Assembly: GCA_012729015.1 (NCBI GenBank)
Contig: JAAYDY010000041.1
Span: 1 to 64,000 of the forward strand
Reading direction: 5' to 3'
DNA length: 64,000 bases
Source: Phycisphaerae bacterium
GTDB lineage: Bacteria; Planctomycetota; Phycisphaerae; FEN-1346; JAACEH01
The position numbers and the translations under genes are program-made. The notes beneath the pieces were generated by a model. It had not been told where the DNA came from. It saw only the letters and a list, made by a program, of their open reading frames with translations, and did not search any database. Shown in pieces: positions 1-7,471 of this stretch. The first letter of the stretch is position 1, and each line of letters opens with the position of its first letter.

Positions 1-253
1 ATTACAAACTTCTCAGGCGTAGGGTGGCTGCTTGCAGCCACGCGGAAGCGCAAGGGAACTCGCCCATGCCTGACGGGGCAGGCATGGCACCCAGCAACAA
101 CGAACCACGCAACGAATTGTCGGACAGCCTCGCCCCGTCAGGCATGCCGAATGCCTATGAACCCGACACACGCGAAGCACGCTCCGCCAACCCCGCCCCC
201 TGCTTGCAGGGGGAGGTGCCCCGAGCCTTCAGCGAGGGGCGGTGAGGGTCGAA
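1..253. repeat. Mosaic palindromic repeat array at window start
   Basis: This gene-free stretch is made of modules that recur through the window. Positions 19-40 carry TAGGGTGGCTGCTT (also at 3093, 26220 and reversed at 10263). Positions 67-84 are the palindrome TGCCTGACGGGGCAGGCA (also at 3872, 9690, 13658, 26294 and reversed at 56652). Positions 194-253 carry the module containing GAGGGGCGGTGAGGGTCGAA, with relatives at 7102, 11204, 13471, 17249 and 34651. The first 30 bases match 10263-10293 in the opposite orientation. Positions 254-462 hold no gene or site I recognise except the ribosome-binding site GGAGGAG (446-452) of the next gene. Confidence 0.8.
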
Positions 254-462
254 CGTCCGGACCCCTCTCGCTGCATTCGCTGCTCGTCCCTCTTCGTGGC
301 CGCCCCACGTCCGGGCTTTTTGATTTGTCGCGGTGGACCGGAGGGGGTAGAACATGGGCGGCCGTTTGCCTGTGCATGTCGCGGCCTTGTTGAGCCGAGG
401 CCGGGGGTGGCGGGCGGGCGGCATCGTGTGGGCATGTCGTACCCTGGAGGAGCTGACGTCGC

Positions 463-1170
463 GTGGTTGAGCAGCGGATACTGAACACGTTGGATGTGCC
501 GTGGAGTGCGGCCCTGGTGCTGATTGCGGCCGGGCTGGCCCTGATCGTTCTGGGGTCGCGGTGGCGCGACTTCACGGAAGTCTTCTCGGCGTCGGTGCTT
601 GGCGGCGCCGCGGCGATGCTCCTGGCGCCGCCGCTGCCGCTGAATCCCATCTGGCCGATCGTCGGGGCGTGTCTGCTGGCGGGGCTGGCGACGCTCCTGT
701 TTCGACGGGTGGCGACGGTGATTCTGGCCGGGCTGGTCTCGGGGCTGAGCCTGAGCGTGGCGGTGCACGTGTTGGCCGACCGGGCATCGGTCCCCTACTA
801 TGTGTGGAGCCTGAGCACCGATCATGTGCTGACGGTGGTTCTGGGCCCGGACTACGTGGGGTCGCCGCTGCTGCTGGGTCTGTTGCTGGGAGGCATCGTG
901 TCCGGGGCCACGCTGGCCCTGGCGGCGGAGGTCTGGGCGCGGCGCGTGGTGATGGGGCTGGAGGGGGGCCTGGCGCTGCTGGCCGGGGCGATCCTGCTGG
1001 GCGGGGAGTTTTTCTCTGCCCGGTTGCCCTCCGGGTATCCGATGCAGTATCTCAAGGCCGTCGTGGTCGCCTGGCTCGGTCTGGCGGTGCTGGCGGTGGT
1101 CGTGCAGCACCTGGCGGAGAAGCCGGCCGCGGCGCGGCGCGAATCGGATGCTCCCAAGGAGGCGTCGTGA
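463..1170 (+). CDS. Polytopic membrane protein, DUF4203-like (first of a pair)
   Basis: A 235-residue, very hydrophobic protein with about seven predicted membrane segments (near residues 14-31, 41-57, 63-79, 84-104, 134-156, 163-180 and 197-216) and a short charged C-terminal tail. The GTG start is chosen because GGAGGAG lies 10 bases upstream and no better in-frame start follows. Alternating glycine-rich helices resemble the DUF4203 type of membrane protein, a weak family resemblance rather than an assignment. The stop nearly touches the next gene, which encodes a similar protein, so the two are probably co-translated and may pair in the membrane. No catalytic motif is visible and the function is unknown. 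Confidence 0.8.
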   Translation: MVEQRILNTLDVPWSAALVLIAAGLALIVLGSRWRDFTEVFSASVLGGAAAMLLAPPLPLNPIWPIVGACLLAGLATLLFRRVATVILAGLVSGLSLSVAVHVLADRASVPYYVWSLSTDHVLTVVLGPDYVGSPLLLGLLLGGIVSGATLALAAEVWARRVVMGLEGGLALLAGAILLGGEFFSARLPSGYPMQYLKAVVVAWLGLAVLAVVVQHLAEKPAAARRESDAPKEAS

Positions 1171-1172
1171 CG

Positions 1173-1898
1173 ATGCTGGCCCAACAGATTCCCGTGGACC
1201 GGTTGCCGCTGCCCGAGGCCGCGACGCTGGAGGCCGAGGCGCGCGAGCTGGCGACCCGGGCGGCCGAGTTCCTGGCCGCGCTGCCGCAGACCATGGACCA
1301 CATCGAGTGGTACGTGGCGGTGCCGCTGGTGCCGATGGGGGTGATTTCGCTGCTGTACGGGTACCGCGTCTTCAAGGGCGTGGTGATGGTGTACAGCGCG
1401 GTGCTGGGTGCGGCGGCGGGCTGGTGGCTGGCGGCGACGCAGTTCTCTCAGCCGCACCTGGCGTGGGTGGGCGGGCTGATCGGGGCGGCGGTGATGGCAC
1501 TTCTGGCGTGGCCGCTGGTGCGGTACTTCGTCTGTTTCTGGGGCGCCGTGGCGGGCGGGTTGGCTGGATGGGCGGTGGCCCGGGCCGTGGGCGGCGACCA
1601 CGCGATGCTGATCGCCGTGGTGGGCGGGTCGCTGGCGGGCCTGATCCTGGCGGGCGTGGTGTTCCGGGTGATGATCGTGGTGACGACGTCGGTGATCGGC
1701 GCGCACCTGGCGGTGTTCGGCGCGGCGTCGTTGCTGCTGGCCGAGCCGCACCTGGGCGGGCTGCTGCGGGAGCACCTGGCGTCGAACCGGTACCTGTTTC
1801 CGCTGATGGTGGCCGTGCCGGCGTTGTTCGGCGTGGTGTACCAGTTCTGGCGCGGCGAGGACCGCGACGCGAAGGACGATGACGGCAAAGAGGAGTGA
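1173..1898 (+). CDS. Polytopic membrane protein, DUF4203-like (second of a pair)
   Basis: A 241-residue protein with a soluble N-terminal stretch (about 1-44) followed by about seven membrane helices and a lysine/aspartate-rich tail. ATG at 1173 follows AAGGAGG (1156-1162) by 10 bases. A GTG at 1167 overlaps the upstream stop and is the alternative, adding two residues. The glycine-rich repeated helices resemble the preceding protein and DUF4203-like families. It lies 6 bases upstream of a PP2C-type phosphatase gene, so the three genes form one operon, and a membrane complex controlled by the phosphatase is possible. That link is inferred from position only. Confidence 0.8.
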   Translation: MLAQQIPVDRLPLPEAATLEAEARELATRAAEFLAALPQTMDHIEWYVAVPLVPMGVISLLYGYRVFKGVVMVYSAVLGAAAGWWLAATQFSQPHLAWVGGLIGAAVMALLAWPLVRYFVCFWGAVAGGLAGWAVARAVGGDHAMLIAVVGGSLAGLILAGVVFRVMIVVTTSVIGAHLAVFGAASLLLAEPHLGGLLREHLASNRYLFPLMVAVPALFGVVYQFWRGEDRDAKDDDGKEE

Positions 1899-1904
1899 TC
1901 GCGC

Positions 1905-3041
1905 GTGGTCGAGGAGCAGATCGGGATACTCATCGGTCGGCAGGCGGACGGTCGGCTGAGCTGCCTGGACGTGTTGCCGTCGTTGCTGAGCGCGCGTCGG
2001 ATCGACGAGGTGGGCAAGGCGCGCGGGCTTCAGGTGCTGCTGATCGTGGCGCGTGACGCGTCGGAGGCGTCGGAGCTGGTGGCGGCCACGGGGGCGCTGG
2101 GCGGGATGCGTCCGGCGCTGACGGTGCTGCTGGACGAGGGCGACAGCGCGGCGCGGGCGGAGGTCCTGGAGGCCGGGGCCGACGACTGCCTGACGGCGCC
2201 GGTGGTGGCGCGGGAGTTGGGGGCGCGCCTGGCGCGGCAGGCGGGGATCCACAGTCTGGCGATCGAGTCGGCCCGCTACAGTCGGCTGCTCAGCCAGGAA
2301 CTGGCCCAGGCGCGGCGGCTCCAGCAGCACATTCTGCCGCTGCCGCCGCCGGCGATCGAGGGGCTGGCGATTGCGGCCCGGTACGTTCCGGCGGCGCAAC
2401 TGGGCGGCGATTTCTTCGACATTCTGCCGCTGGGCGACGGCCTGACGGGCCTGTTCATGGCCGACGTCGCCGGGCATGGCGTGGCGGCGTCGCTGCACAC
2501 GATGCTCATCAAGAGCCAACTGGTGATCTGGGCCCGGTCGGGCATTCGCGTGACCGAGACGCTGAGTCTGCTGAACAACTACCTGTGTCCGCTGATCGAC
2601 GTTCGGTTCGCCACGGCCGTGTACGCCCTGTACGAGCGGGACCGCCGGCGTCTGGAGTACGCCATCGCGGGGCACCCGCGTCCGGTGCTGATCCGCAAGG
2701 GGGAAGCGTCGCGGCTGGTGGACGCGGCGGCCATTCCACCGCACATGTCCGGTCGCAAGATCGGCCTGCCGCTCGGGGTGTTCAACGATTGCGTGTACCT
2801 GGCGGCCGAGGTCTCGCTGGAGCCGGGCGACCGGGTGGTGTTCTACACCGACGGGATCATCGAGGCCCGGGGGGGCGATGGGCAGATGCTCGGCATGGAC
2901 GGGCTGTGCGTGCTGCTGGACCAGCATCGCAACAAGCCCCCGGCCGAGCAGGTGAACGCCGTGGTCAACCGCCTGAGCAGTTGCGGCGGTCCGCTGCGAA
3001 CCGACGACGACGTGAATCTGCTGATCGTCGAGGCGGCGTGA
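1905..3041 (+). CDS. Pseudo-receiver plus SpoIIE/RsbU-type PP2C phosphatase
   Basis: A 378-residue signalling protein. Residues 1-115 have the outline of a response-regulator receiver domain: the end motif AGADDCLTAP keeps the usual layout. However, the phosphoacceptor strand reads MRPALTVLL with no Asp, and the conserved Lys before Pro is Ala. A helical linker leads into a SpoIIE-type PP2C serine phosphatase (about 150-378). Metal-binding motifs are present: GGDFFD (168-173), DVAGHG (187-192), YTDG and the terminal TDDDVNLLI. In RsbU-like proteins such a domain dephosphorylates an anti-sigma-factor antagonist. No partner is encoded here. The GTG start follows the upstream stop by 6 bases. 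Confidence 0.88.
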   Translation: MVEEQIGILIGRQADGRLSCLDVLPSLLSARRIDEVGKARGLQVLLIVARDASEASELVAATGALGGMRPALTVLLDEGDSAARAEVLEAGADDCLTAPVVARELGARLARQAGIHSLAIESARYSRLLSQELAQARRLQQHILPLPPPAIEGLAIAARYVPAAQLGGDFFDILPLGDGLTGLFMADVAGHGVAASLHTMLIKSQLVIWARSGIRVTETLSLLNNYLCPLIDVRFATAVYALYERDRRRLEYAIAGHPRPVLIRKGEASRLVDAAAIPPHMSGRKIGLPLGVFNDCVYLAAEVSLEPGDRVVFYTDGIIEARGGDGQMLGMDGLCVLLDQHRNKPPAEQVNAVVNRLSSCGGPLRTDDDVNLLIVEAA

Positions 3042-3092
3042 CGGCGCGCGCCGAGGGCACTCCGCAAGCGTGTGTGGCGTGTGCTCGTCCGA

Positions 3093-3304
3093 TAGGGTGG
3101 CTGCTTGACGCAGCGCGTAGGTCGGGTCAACAGACCCGACACTTGCCCTGGCAGGGCCCTGCGGCACGGCGGACCTTCGGATCCGCCGTGGCACATCCGT
3201 AGGGCTCGCCCGTGCCTGACGGGGCAGCGCATAGGTCGGGTCAACAGACCCGACACGTGTCCGGCCAGGGCGCTGCGGCACGGCGGACCTGCGGATCCTC
3301 CGTG
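3093..3304. repeat. Tandem pair of composite hairpin modules
   Basis: Two head-to-tail copies of the same composite. Each begins with GTCGGGTCAACAGACCCGAC, a perfect 7-bp-stem hairpin (3121-3140 and 3235-3254). Each continues into a second hairpin, CACGGCGGA paired with TCCGCCGTG around a GC-rich loop (3165-3190 and 3279-3304; one stem mismatch in the second). The unit is preceded by the TAGGGTGGCTGCTT module at 3093 and separated by a partial TGCCTGACGGGGCAG module at about 3213. The gap between the phosphatase gene and the next gene is almost fully occupied by it. Single copies of the same composite lie at 3780-3849 and 9595-9667. Confidence 0.88.
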
Positions 3305-3341
3305 GCACAATCGTCGGGCATCCGAACTGGAGGAGACAGCC

Positions 3342-3770
3342 ATGGGTCCGGTGCATGGGTCGCAGGGCGGCGCTGAATCGCGGCGGCGGGGGGTGGTCGG
3401 GCCCATCGCGGCCACGTGCATCGCGATGGCAGCATTGGTGATGGTTCTGCTTGTTCTCGGCGCGAACCTGTTCGTGGTGCCGAAGTTCAGGAAGATATTT
3501 GAGGACTTCGACGTCGCTCTGCCTATGGGCACGCAGCTGGTCGTCGGCATGTCGAATGTCGTTGTGTCGCTGGGATTCTGGGTGGCGCCGCTGGTGCTGC
3601 TGGGCTTCGCGGCGCTGGTGGCGTGGATCTGGTTTCTGGACTGGCGATCGGCCCTGGCGGCGGCCGGCCTGCTGATCGTGCTGATGCTGGCGTACGGCGT
3701 CGCGGGCTACGTGTCGATGTGGCTGCCGCTTGTGTCGCTGATGGGGACGGCCCGGGGCGGCAGCCCGTGA
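3342..3770 (+). CDS. Small membrane protein resembling a GspF/PilC segment
   Basis: A 142-residue protein with three membrane helices (about 22-46, 78-105 and 108-135). The stretch VPKFRKIFEDFDVALPMGTQ followed by a long helix closely resembles the loop and helix linking the cytoplasmic lobes of type II secretion GspF/PilC proteins, in which a similar VPKF-like motif precedes a LP-x-x-T segment. Full GspF proteins are about 400 residues with two repeated lobes, and both lobes are absent here. ATG 3342 is supported by GGAGGAG at 3329-3335. It may be a stand-alone membrane piece of a secretion or pilus system, or a reduced paralogue. Repeat arrays lie on both sides. Confidence 0.7.
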   Translation: MGPVHGSQGGAESRRRGVVGPIAATCIAMAALVMVLLVLGANLFVVPKFRKIFEDFDVALPMGTQLVVGMSNVVVSLGFWVAPLVLLGFAALVAWIWFLDWRSALAAAGLLIVLMLAYGVAGYVSMWLPLVSLMGTARGGSP

Positions 3771-3777
3771 GGCGCGT

Positions 3778-3890
3778 AGGTCGGGTCAACAGACCCGACA
3801 CTTGCCCTGGCAGGGCCCTGCGGCACGGCGGACCTTCGGCTCCGCCGTGGCACATCCGTAGGGCTCACCCATGCCTGACGGGGCAGGCAT
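3778..3890. repeat. Composite hairpin module, single copy
   Basis: Same order as the tandem pair upstream: GTCGGGT/ACCCGAC hairpin (3780-3799), a short linker with CCCTGGCAGGG, the CACGGCGGA/TCCGCCGTG hairpin (3824-3849), and the TGCCTGACGGGGCAGGCA palindrome (3872-3889). It starts 8 bases after the stop of the preceding gene. Positions 3891-4061 contain no further repeat I recognise and lead into the GH16 gene. Confidence 0.85.
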
Positions 3891-4061
3891 GGCACCCGGC
3901 GCGGCGCGGCATCGAGCACCTCTGTATTGAGCGGACCTTCGACGGGACTACTGCGGTTAAAGCAGGCAGGTCGGAATACCGTGCCCTGGGGCGGCGAACA
4001 CGCTCCTGCGGCAGGGCACTTCCCGTGCTGGCGAAACGGAACCATGTCGAAGGAGAACACC

Positions 4062-5012
4062 ATGTGGAAGCTGATGCTGTGTTGTCTGGCAGGCGTGTGC
4101 GCGCTGGGGCTGGGGGTCAGTTTGGCGGACGACGCGGTGCCGTCGTCTGAAACGGTCAAACCGGCGGCCGAGAAGGCCCAGGACGCCAAGCCGGCCGACG
4201 CGGCGAGCGAGACGACGCCGGGCGACAGCGCACCGGCGAAGACCGACGAGGCGACGAAGCCCGACAGCAAGAGTAAGAGGGCTGAGGCCAAGACCAAGGC
4301 CAGCAAGAAGCAGAGCTACGGCGGCGGCAGGTTCGCCGCGGAACCGGCGTTCCAGGACGACTTCCTGCCCGGCTGGGAGAAGACCCAGAAGGACTGGAAT
4401 GTGGCGACGTGGATGCAGAACACCACGCAGATGTCGCCCGAGCGATGCGCCACCGACGGCAAGGGCGTTATGGTGCAGACGGTCCTGGCGGGCGAGCCGC
4501 ATCGCGGCGGGTCGATGGAGACGAAGAAGGAGTACGGGTACGGTCGGTGGGTCGGGCGCATCAAGCCTGCGGCGGTGGCAGGCGCACTGAACAGTTTCTT
4601 CACCATCGACTGGGACAACCACGCCACGGCCGAGAAGAACGACGGGACGAAGTTCGAGATCGACATCGAGTTCGTAACGGCATCCTTCGGCCCGAACAAG
4701 GGCCAGGTGGAGTTCGCCGTTCACCATTTCGGCGACAAGAAGGGCCTGGGCAAAGTCGTCGATCTGGATTTCAACCCGTCGGACGACTACCACATCTGGG
4801 GCTTCGACATTCTTCCCGAGGGGATCGTGTGGCACGTGGACGGCAGAGTGTTGCACGAGTACAAGTGCCCGCCGGGGGAAACGGTGCCGGACATCGGCCA
4901 CGAGTTTTTCATGAACTCCTGGACCCAGGTGAAGTGGGTCCGGGGCCCGACGAAAGCCGATGCGAAGTACTACATCGACTGGGTCCGGTTCTACCCGCTG
5001 GCGAAGAAGTAG
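4062..5012 (+). CDS. Secreted family GH16 beta-glucanase/transglycosylase
   Basis: A 316-residue exported protein. Residues 1-22 are a signal peptide, followed by an Ala/Lys/Glu-rich low-complexity spacer (about 25-85) and a GH16 beta-jelly-roll domain (about 95-315). The catalytic strand reads FEIDIEFV, matching the GH16 signature E-x-D-x-E, with Glu nucleophile, assisting Asp and acid/base Glu. The form without the beta-bulge residue is the one seen in lichenases and xyloglucan endotransglycosylases, so a beta-1,3-1,4-glucan or xyloglucan-like substrate is plausible but unproven. ATG 4062 is chosen over ATG 4044 because AAGGAG (4050-4055) precedes it and the signal peptide starts there. Confidence 0.9.
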   Translation: MWKLMLCCLAGVCALGLGVSLADDAVPSSETVKPAAEKAQDAKPADAASETTPGDSAPAKTDEATKPDSKSKRAEAKTKASKKQSYGGGRFAAEPAFQDDFLPGWEKTQKDWNVATWMQNTTQMSPERCATDGKGVMVQTVLAGEPHRGGSMETKKEYGYGRWVGRIKPAAVAGALNSFFTIDWDNHATAEKNDGTKFEIDIEFVTASFGPNKGQVEFAVHHFGDKKGLGKVVDLDFNPSDDYHIWGFDILPEGIVWHVDGRVLHEYKCPPGETVPDIGHEFFMNSWTQVKWVRGPTKADAKYYIDWVRFYPLAKK

Positions 5013-5064
5013 CGCACACGTCGGGCCCGCAGGGCCGACGGACGTTCGGGGCAGACTGCGGCGG

Positions 5065-5130
5065 CACGGCGGACCTTCGGGTCCGCCGTGGCACAACCGC
5101 AGGGTGCGGCCCTGCCGGACGGGGCAGGCA
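5065..5130. repeat. Hairpin modules after the GH16 gene
   Basis: A CACGGCGGA/TCCGCCGTG hairpin (5065-5090) is followed by a variant of the 18-base palindrome, CTGCCGGACGGGGCAGGCA (5112-5130). Both are members of families found elsewhere in the window. This block sits directly against the longer multi-hairpin unit that begins at 5131. Confidence 0.8.
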
Positions 5131-5549
5131 AGAGTGCAGCCGGAGGCGCTGGGACGGCTGCCGTGGGCCGGTCCGAGCCTCCGGGACTCACATCGTCACG
5201 GAGCGGAGGATGATCGCCCCTTTTAAGCCCTGAAAGGGCGGCAGTCAGTAGCCGGCGGCGTGAGCCGCCGGAAGTCGGCTTCTCCAAGGACACAAGCCCC
5301 GGTCAGGGGCGGCAGTGCGCGGCGCAGGCAAACGGACTGCCGCCCCCATTGGGGGCTCGCGTCGTGTCGCGGCAAGTTCCGGCGGCTCACGCCGCCGGCT
5401 ATTGACTGTCGGCCCTGTCGGGCCTCCGATGCAGACGTACCAGGAGTGGGCCTTGATGGCCCGAGGCCCAGAGCCGTCCACTCCAACGATCGACCGCCAC
5501 GCGCGCTCTGGCGAACGACCGCCAGACGTGCCGGAATGTTTGGGCACAC
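5131..5549. repeat. Long multi-hairpin composite unit, copy A
   Basis: A gene-free unit with ordered inverted repeats: (a) CCGGAGGC...GCCTCCGG (5140-5184); (b) TTTTAAGCCC/GGGC (5221-5240); (c) CCGGCGGC/GCCGCCGG (5252-5271); a long hairpin AGCCCC...GGGGGCT with a further GGCAGT/ACTGCC stem (5295-5357); (c') a second CCGGCGGC/GCCGCCGG (5379-5398); and a 142-base tail (5408-5549) ending TTTGGGCACAC. The tail and part (a) reappear in the same order at 58203-58557. It ends 40 bases upstream of a promoter (5590-5618). It could be a REP-like or non-autonomous mobile composite or a structured RNA. No coding potential is convincing. Confidence 0.8.
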
Positions 5550-5589
5550 CCGCCGCGCGGCTCGGAGGAGTTTGAGGAGGGGTTTGACC

Positions 5590-5618
5590 TTGACGGTACG
5601 CGGACGGCTGCCTATAGT
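5590..5618 (+). promoter_or_regulatory. Sigma-70-type promoter of the Ser/Thr kinase gene
   Basis: TTGACG (5590-5595), a 17-base spacer and TATAGT (5613-5618) match the consensus closely. Transcription would start near 5625, about 40 bases before the kinase ATG. Confidence 0.65.
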
Positions 5619-5662
5619 CGTCGGCGAGGGGTCGGCATGTCGCCTCCAGGAAACCTGCAACC

Positions 5663-6997
5663 ATGACAGATGCCAGCTTTCACCGGTTCAAACAGCACCT
5701 GCTTGCCCACGAGATGGTAAGTGAGGAGGAACTTCAGCGCGCCGAGGGAACCCTGAGCGGCGCTGCCGAGGCGTCGCCGGTGGTCGATGCGGGGTCGCTG
5801 AACGGCCAGCCGGCGAACCCGGTGGACCAGATCAAGGCGCTGAGCAAGGAACTGGTGCGGCAGATGTCGGTGACGCCGAACCAGGTGCGGCGCATTATTA
5901 ACACGCTCAAGGAAGAGTCGTCGACGGTGGTGCCGGAGGTGAGCATCCCGGGGTACGAGGTTCTGTCGCAGGTGGGTCGTGGATCGCAGGCGGTGGTCTA
6001 CCGGGCGAAGCAGCTGTCGATGGACCGGGTGGTGGCGTTGAAGGTGCTGGACCGGAAGATGGCCGAGACGGCGGACTTCAAGGACCGGTTCGTCAAGGAA
6101 GCCCGCAGCGCGGCCCAGTTGAGCCACAACAACATCGTGCAGGCCTACGATGCCGGCGAGTCGGCGGGGATCAACTACTTTGTGCAGGAGTTCGTCGAGG
6201 GAACGACCGTGGCGGACGTGCTGAAGGAGCGCGGCCGCCCGATGGGCGAACAGGAGTCGCTGGACATCATCATCCAGATCGCCGAGGCGCTGGCGCACGC
6301 GCACGAGCGGGGGTTCATCCACCGCGACGTCAAGCCGAAGAACATCATGCTGACGCCGCAGCGCGTGGCGAAGCTGGCGGACATGGGCCTGGCGCGGCAG
6401 GCGACCGACACGGCGGCGGCCGAGGCCGAGGCCGGCAAGGCGTTTGGCACGCCGTACTACATCGCCCCGGAGCAGGTGCGGGGGGATCCAAACATTGATT
6501 TCCGGGCCGACATCTACTCGCTCGGGGCGACACTGTACCAGATGGTGACCGGGCGCGTGCCGTTCGAGGCCCCGAAGCCGCAACAAGTGATGCAGAAGCA
6601 TCTGACGGCGCCGCTGGTGCCGCCGGACCACATCAACCAGAAACTCTCGGCGGGCATCAGCGAAGTGATCGAAGTGATGATGAGCAAGGATCCTCGCGAA
6701 CGGTACGCCTCGACCCGCGATCTGCTGCTGGACCTCAAGAGCGTGCGCCACGGCGAGCCGCCGGCCTTGGCGCGGCAGTTGGTGGACCGCGGAGGGCCGG
6801 CCGCCCTGGCCGGCCTGGCCGAGGGCGAACAGGTGGCGGCCGAGGCGGCGCCTGCCCCCGCCGCCGGGCACACCGCCGTTGCCGACGGCGACGCGGAACT
6901 CGACGAGGCCATGCCGCCGATGAAGGTCGCCGTGATTGTCCTGGCCGCCCTCCTGGCCGCCAGTGTGATCATCAACCTCCTTCTGGCGTTCCAGTGA
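5663..6997 (+). CDS. Membrane-anchored Hanks-type Ser/Thr protein kinase
   Basis: A 444-residue protein. Residues 1-90 form a helical N-terminal region. The kinase domain (about 98-365) has a glycine loop GRGSQAVVY, the VALK lysine (127), a helix-C Glu (147), a catalytic loop HRDVKPKN (220-227), DMG in place of DFG (240-242) and an APE motif. A disordered Ala/Pro/Glu-rich linker precedes a single C-terminal membrane helix (about 423-443), so the kinase domain faces the cytoplasm from a tail anchor. All residues needed for catalysis are present. It is followed by a second, degenerate kinase gene after a repeat array. Confidence 0.93.
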   Translation: MTDASFHRFKQHLLAHEMVSEEELQRAEGTLSGAAEASPVVDAGSLNGQPANPVDQIKALSKELVRQMSVTPNQVRRIINTLKEESSTVVPEVSIPGYEVLSQVGRGSQAVVYRAKQLSMDRVVALKVLDRKMAETADFKDRFVKEARSAAQLSHNNIVQAYDAGESAGINYFVQEFVEGTTVADVLKERGRPMGEQESLDIIIQIAEALAHAHERGFIHRDVKPKNIMLTPQRVAKLADMGLARQATDTAAAEAEAGKAFGTPYYIAPEQVRGDPNIDFRADIYSLGATLYQMVTGRVPFEAPKPQQVMQKHLTAPLVPPDHINQKLSAGISEVIEVMMSKDPRERYASTRDLLLDLKSVRHGEPPALARQLVDRGGPAALAGLAEGEQVAAEAAPAPAAGHTAVADGDAELDEAMPPMKVAVIVLAALLAASVIINLLLAFQ

Positions 6998-7020
6998 GAC
7001 CCCCCGTTCCTGTCGAAGCA

Positions 7021-7200
7021 CCGACCGGCGACCCCTGGCGCGGGCGACGGGTTGCCTTCGGCATGCCTGACGGGGCGAGGCATAGCACCCAGCTTGCCCG
7101 GTTCGACCCTCACCGCCCGGCCTTCTGGCCGGGCACCTCCCCCTGGGAGGGGGAGGGGTTGTTTACCCCCCTCCCTCGAGGGGAGGGGCACATGGCCTGC
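7021..7200. repeat. Repeat array between the two kinase genes
   Basis: Contains a variant TGCCTGACGGGGCGAGGCA (7065-7083) and a GTTCGACCCTCACCGCCC module (from 7102) extended by G-rich/C-rich inverted stretches, including CCCCTCCC/GGGGAGGGG around TCGA (about 7170-7191). A run of six T (7208-7213) follows at some distance, so this array may act as a weak terminator for the upstream kinase gene. The remaining space to 7471 holds a possible promoter (7215-7243) and no gene. Confidence 0.7.
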
Positions 7201-7214
7201 GGCGGGGTTTTTTG

Positions 7215-7243
7215 TTGTCCCTTGTGAACACTGGTCTTAGAAT
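7215..7243 (+). promoter_or_regulatory. Possible promoter for the second kinase gene
   Basis: TTGTCC (7215-7220), a 17-base spacer and TAGAAT (7238-7243) are a fair sigma-70 match. The leader to the ATG at 7472 would be about 220 bases, which is long, so a promoter closer to the gene (an AT-rich stretch near 7344-7365) is possible. Confidence 0.35.
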
Positions 7244-7471
7244 AGACCTGTTGTTGGGTCCGGCAGTGTGGCCTCGCGAGGTGGTTGGCCGTCGTCGGGT
7301 CGCACCGAGAGCCGGAAGGCAGGCCAGTGGGCAGGATTCATCCGCTATTATCCTATATACCGTCCCTCCCACGGCCCTCCACGGCGGTTCTGCCGACCCG
7401 AGTTGCACGACGATGTGTGCCGCAAAACGCAGAAAACAGGGATCTGGCCTGGAAGGGAACACGGTAGGGCG

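Noticed and set aside
501..1172. N-terminal extension of the second membrane protein
   Set aside because: It overlaps the first membrane-protein gene in another frame, and is Gly/Arg-rich; ATG 1173 has the ribosome-binding site.
3121..3304. CRISPR-like array
   Set aside because: The two repeat units are long composites of hairpins with no regular short spacers and there is no cas gene in the window.
852..3356. An 834-codon minus-strand frame
   Set aside because: Arg/His-rich antisense of the two membrane proteins and the phosphatase gene; no ribosome-binding site and no recognisable domain.
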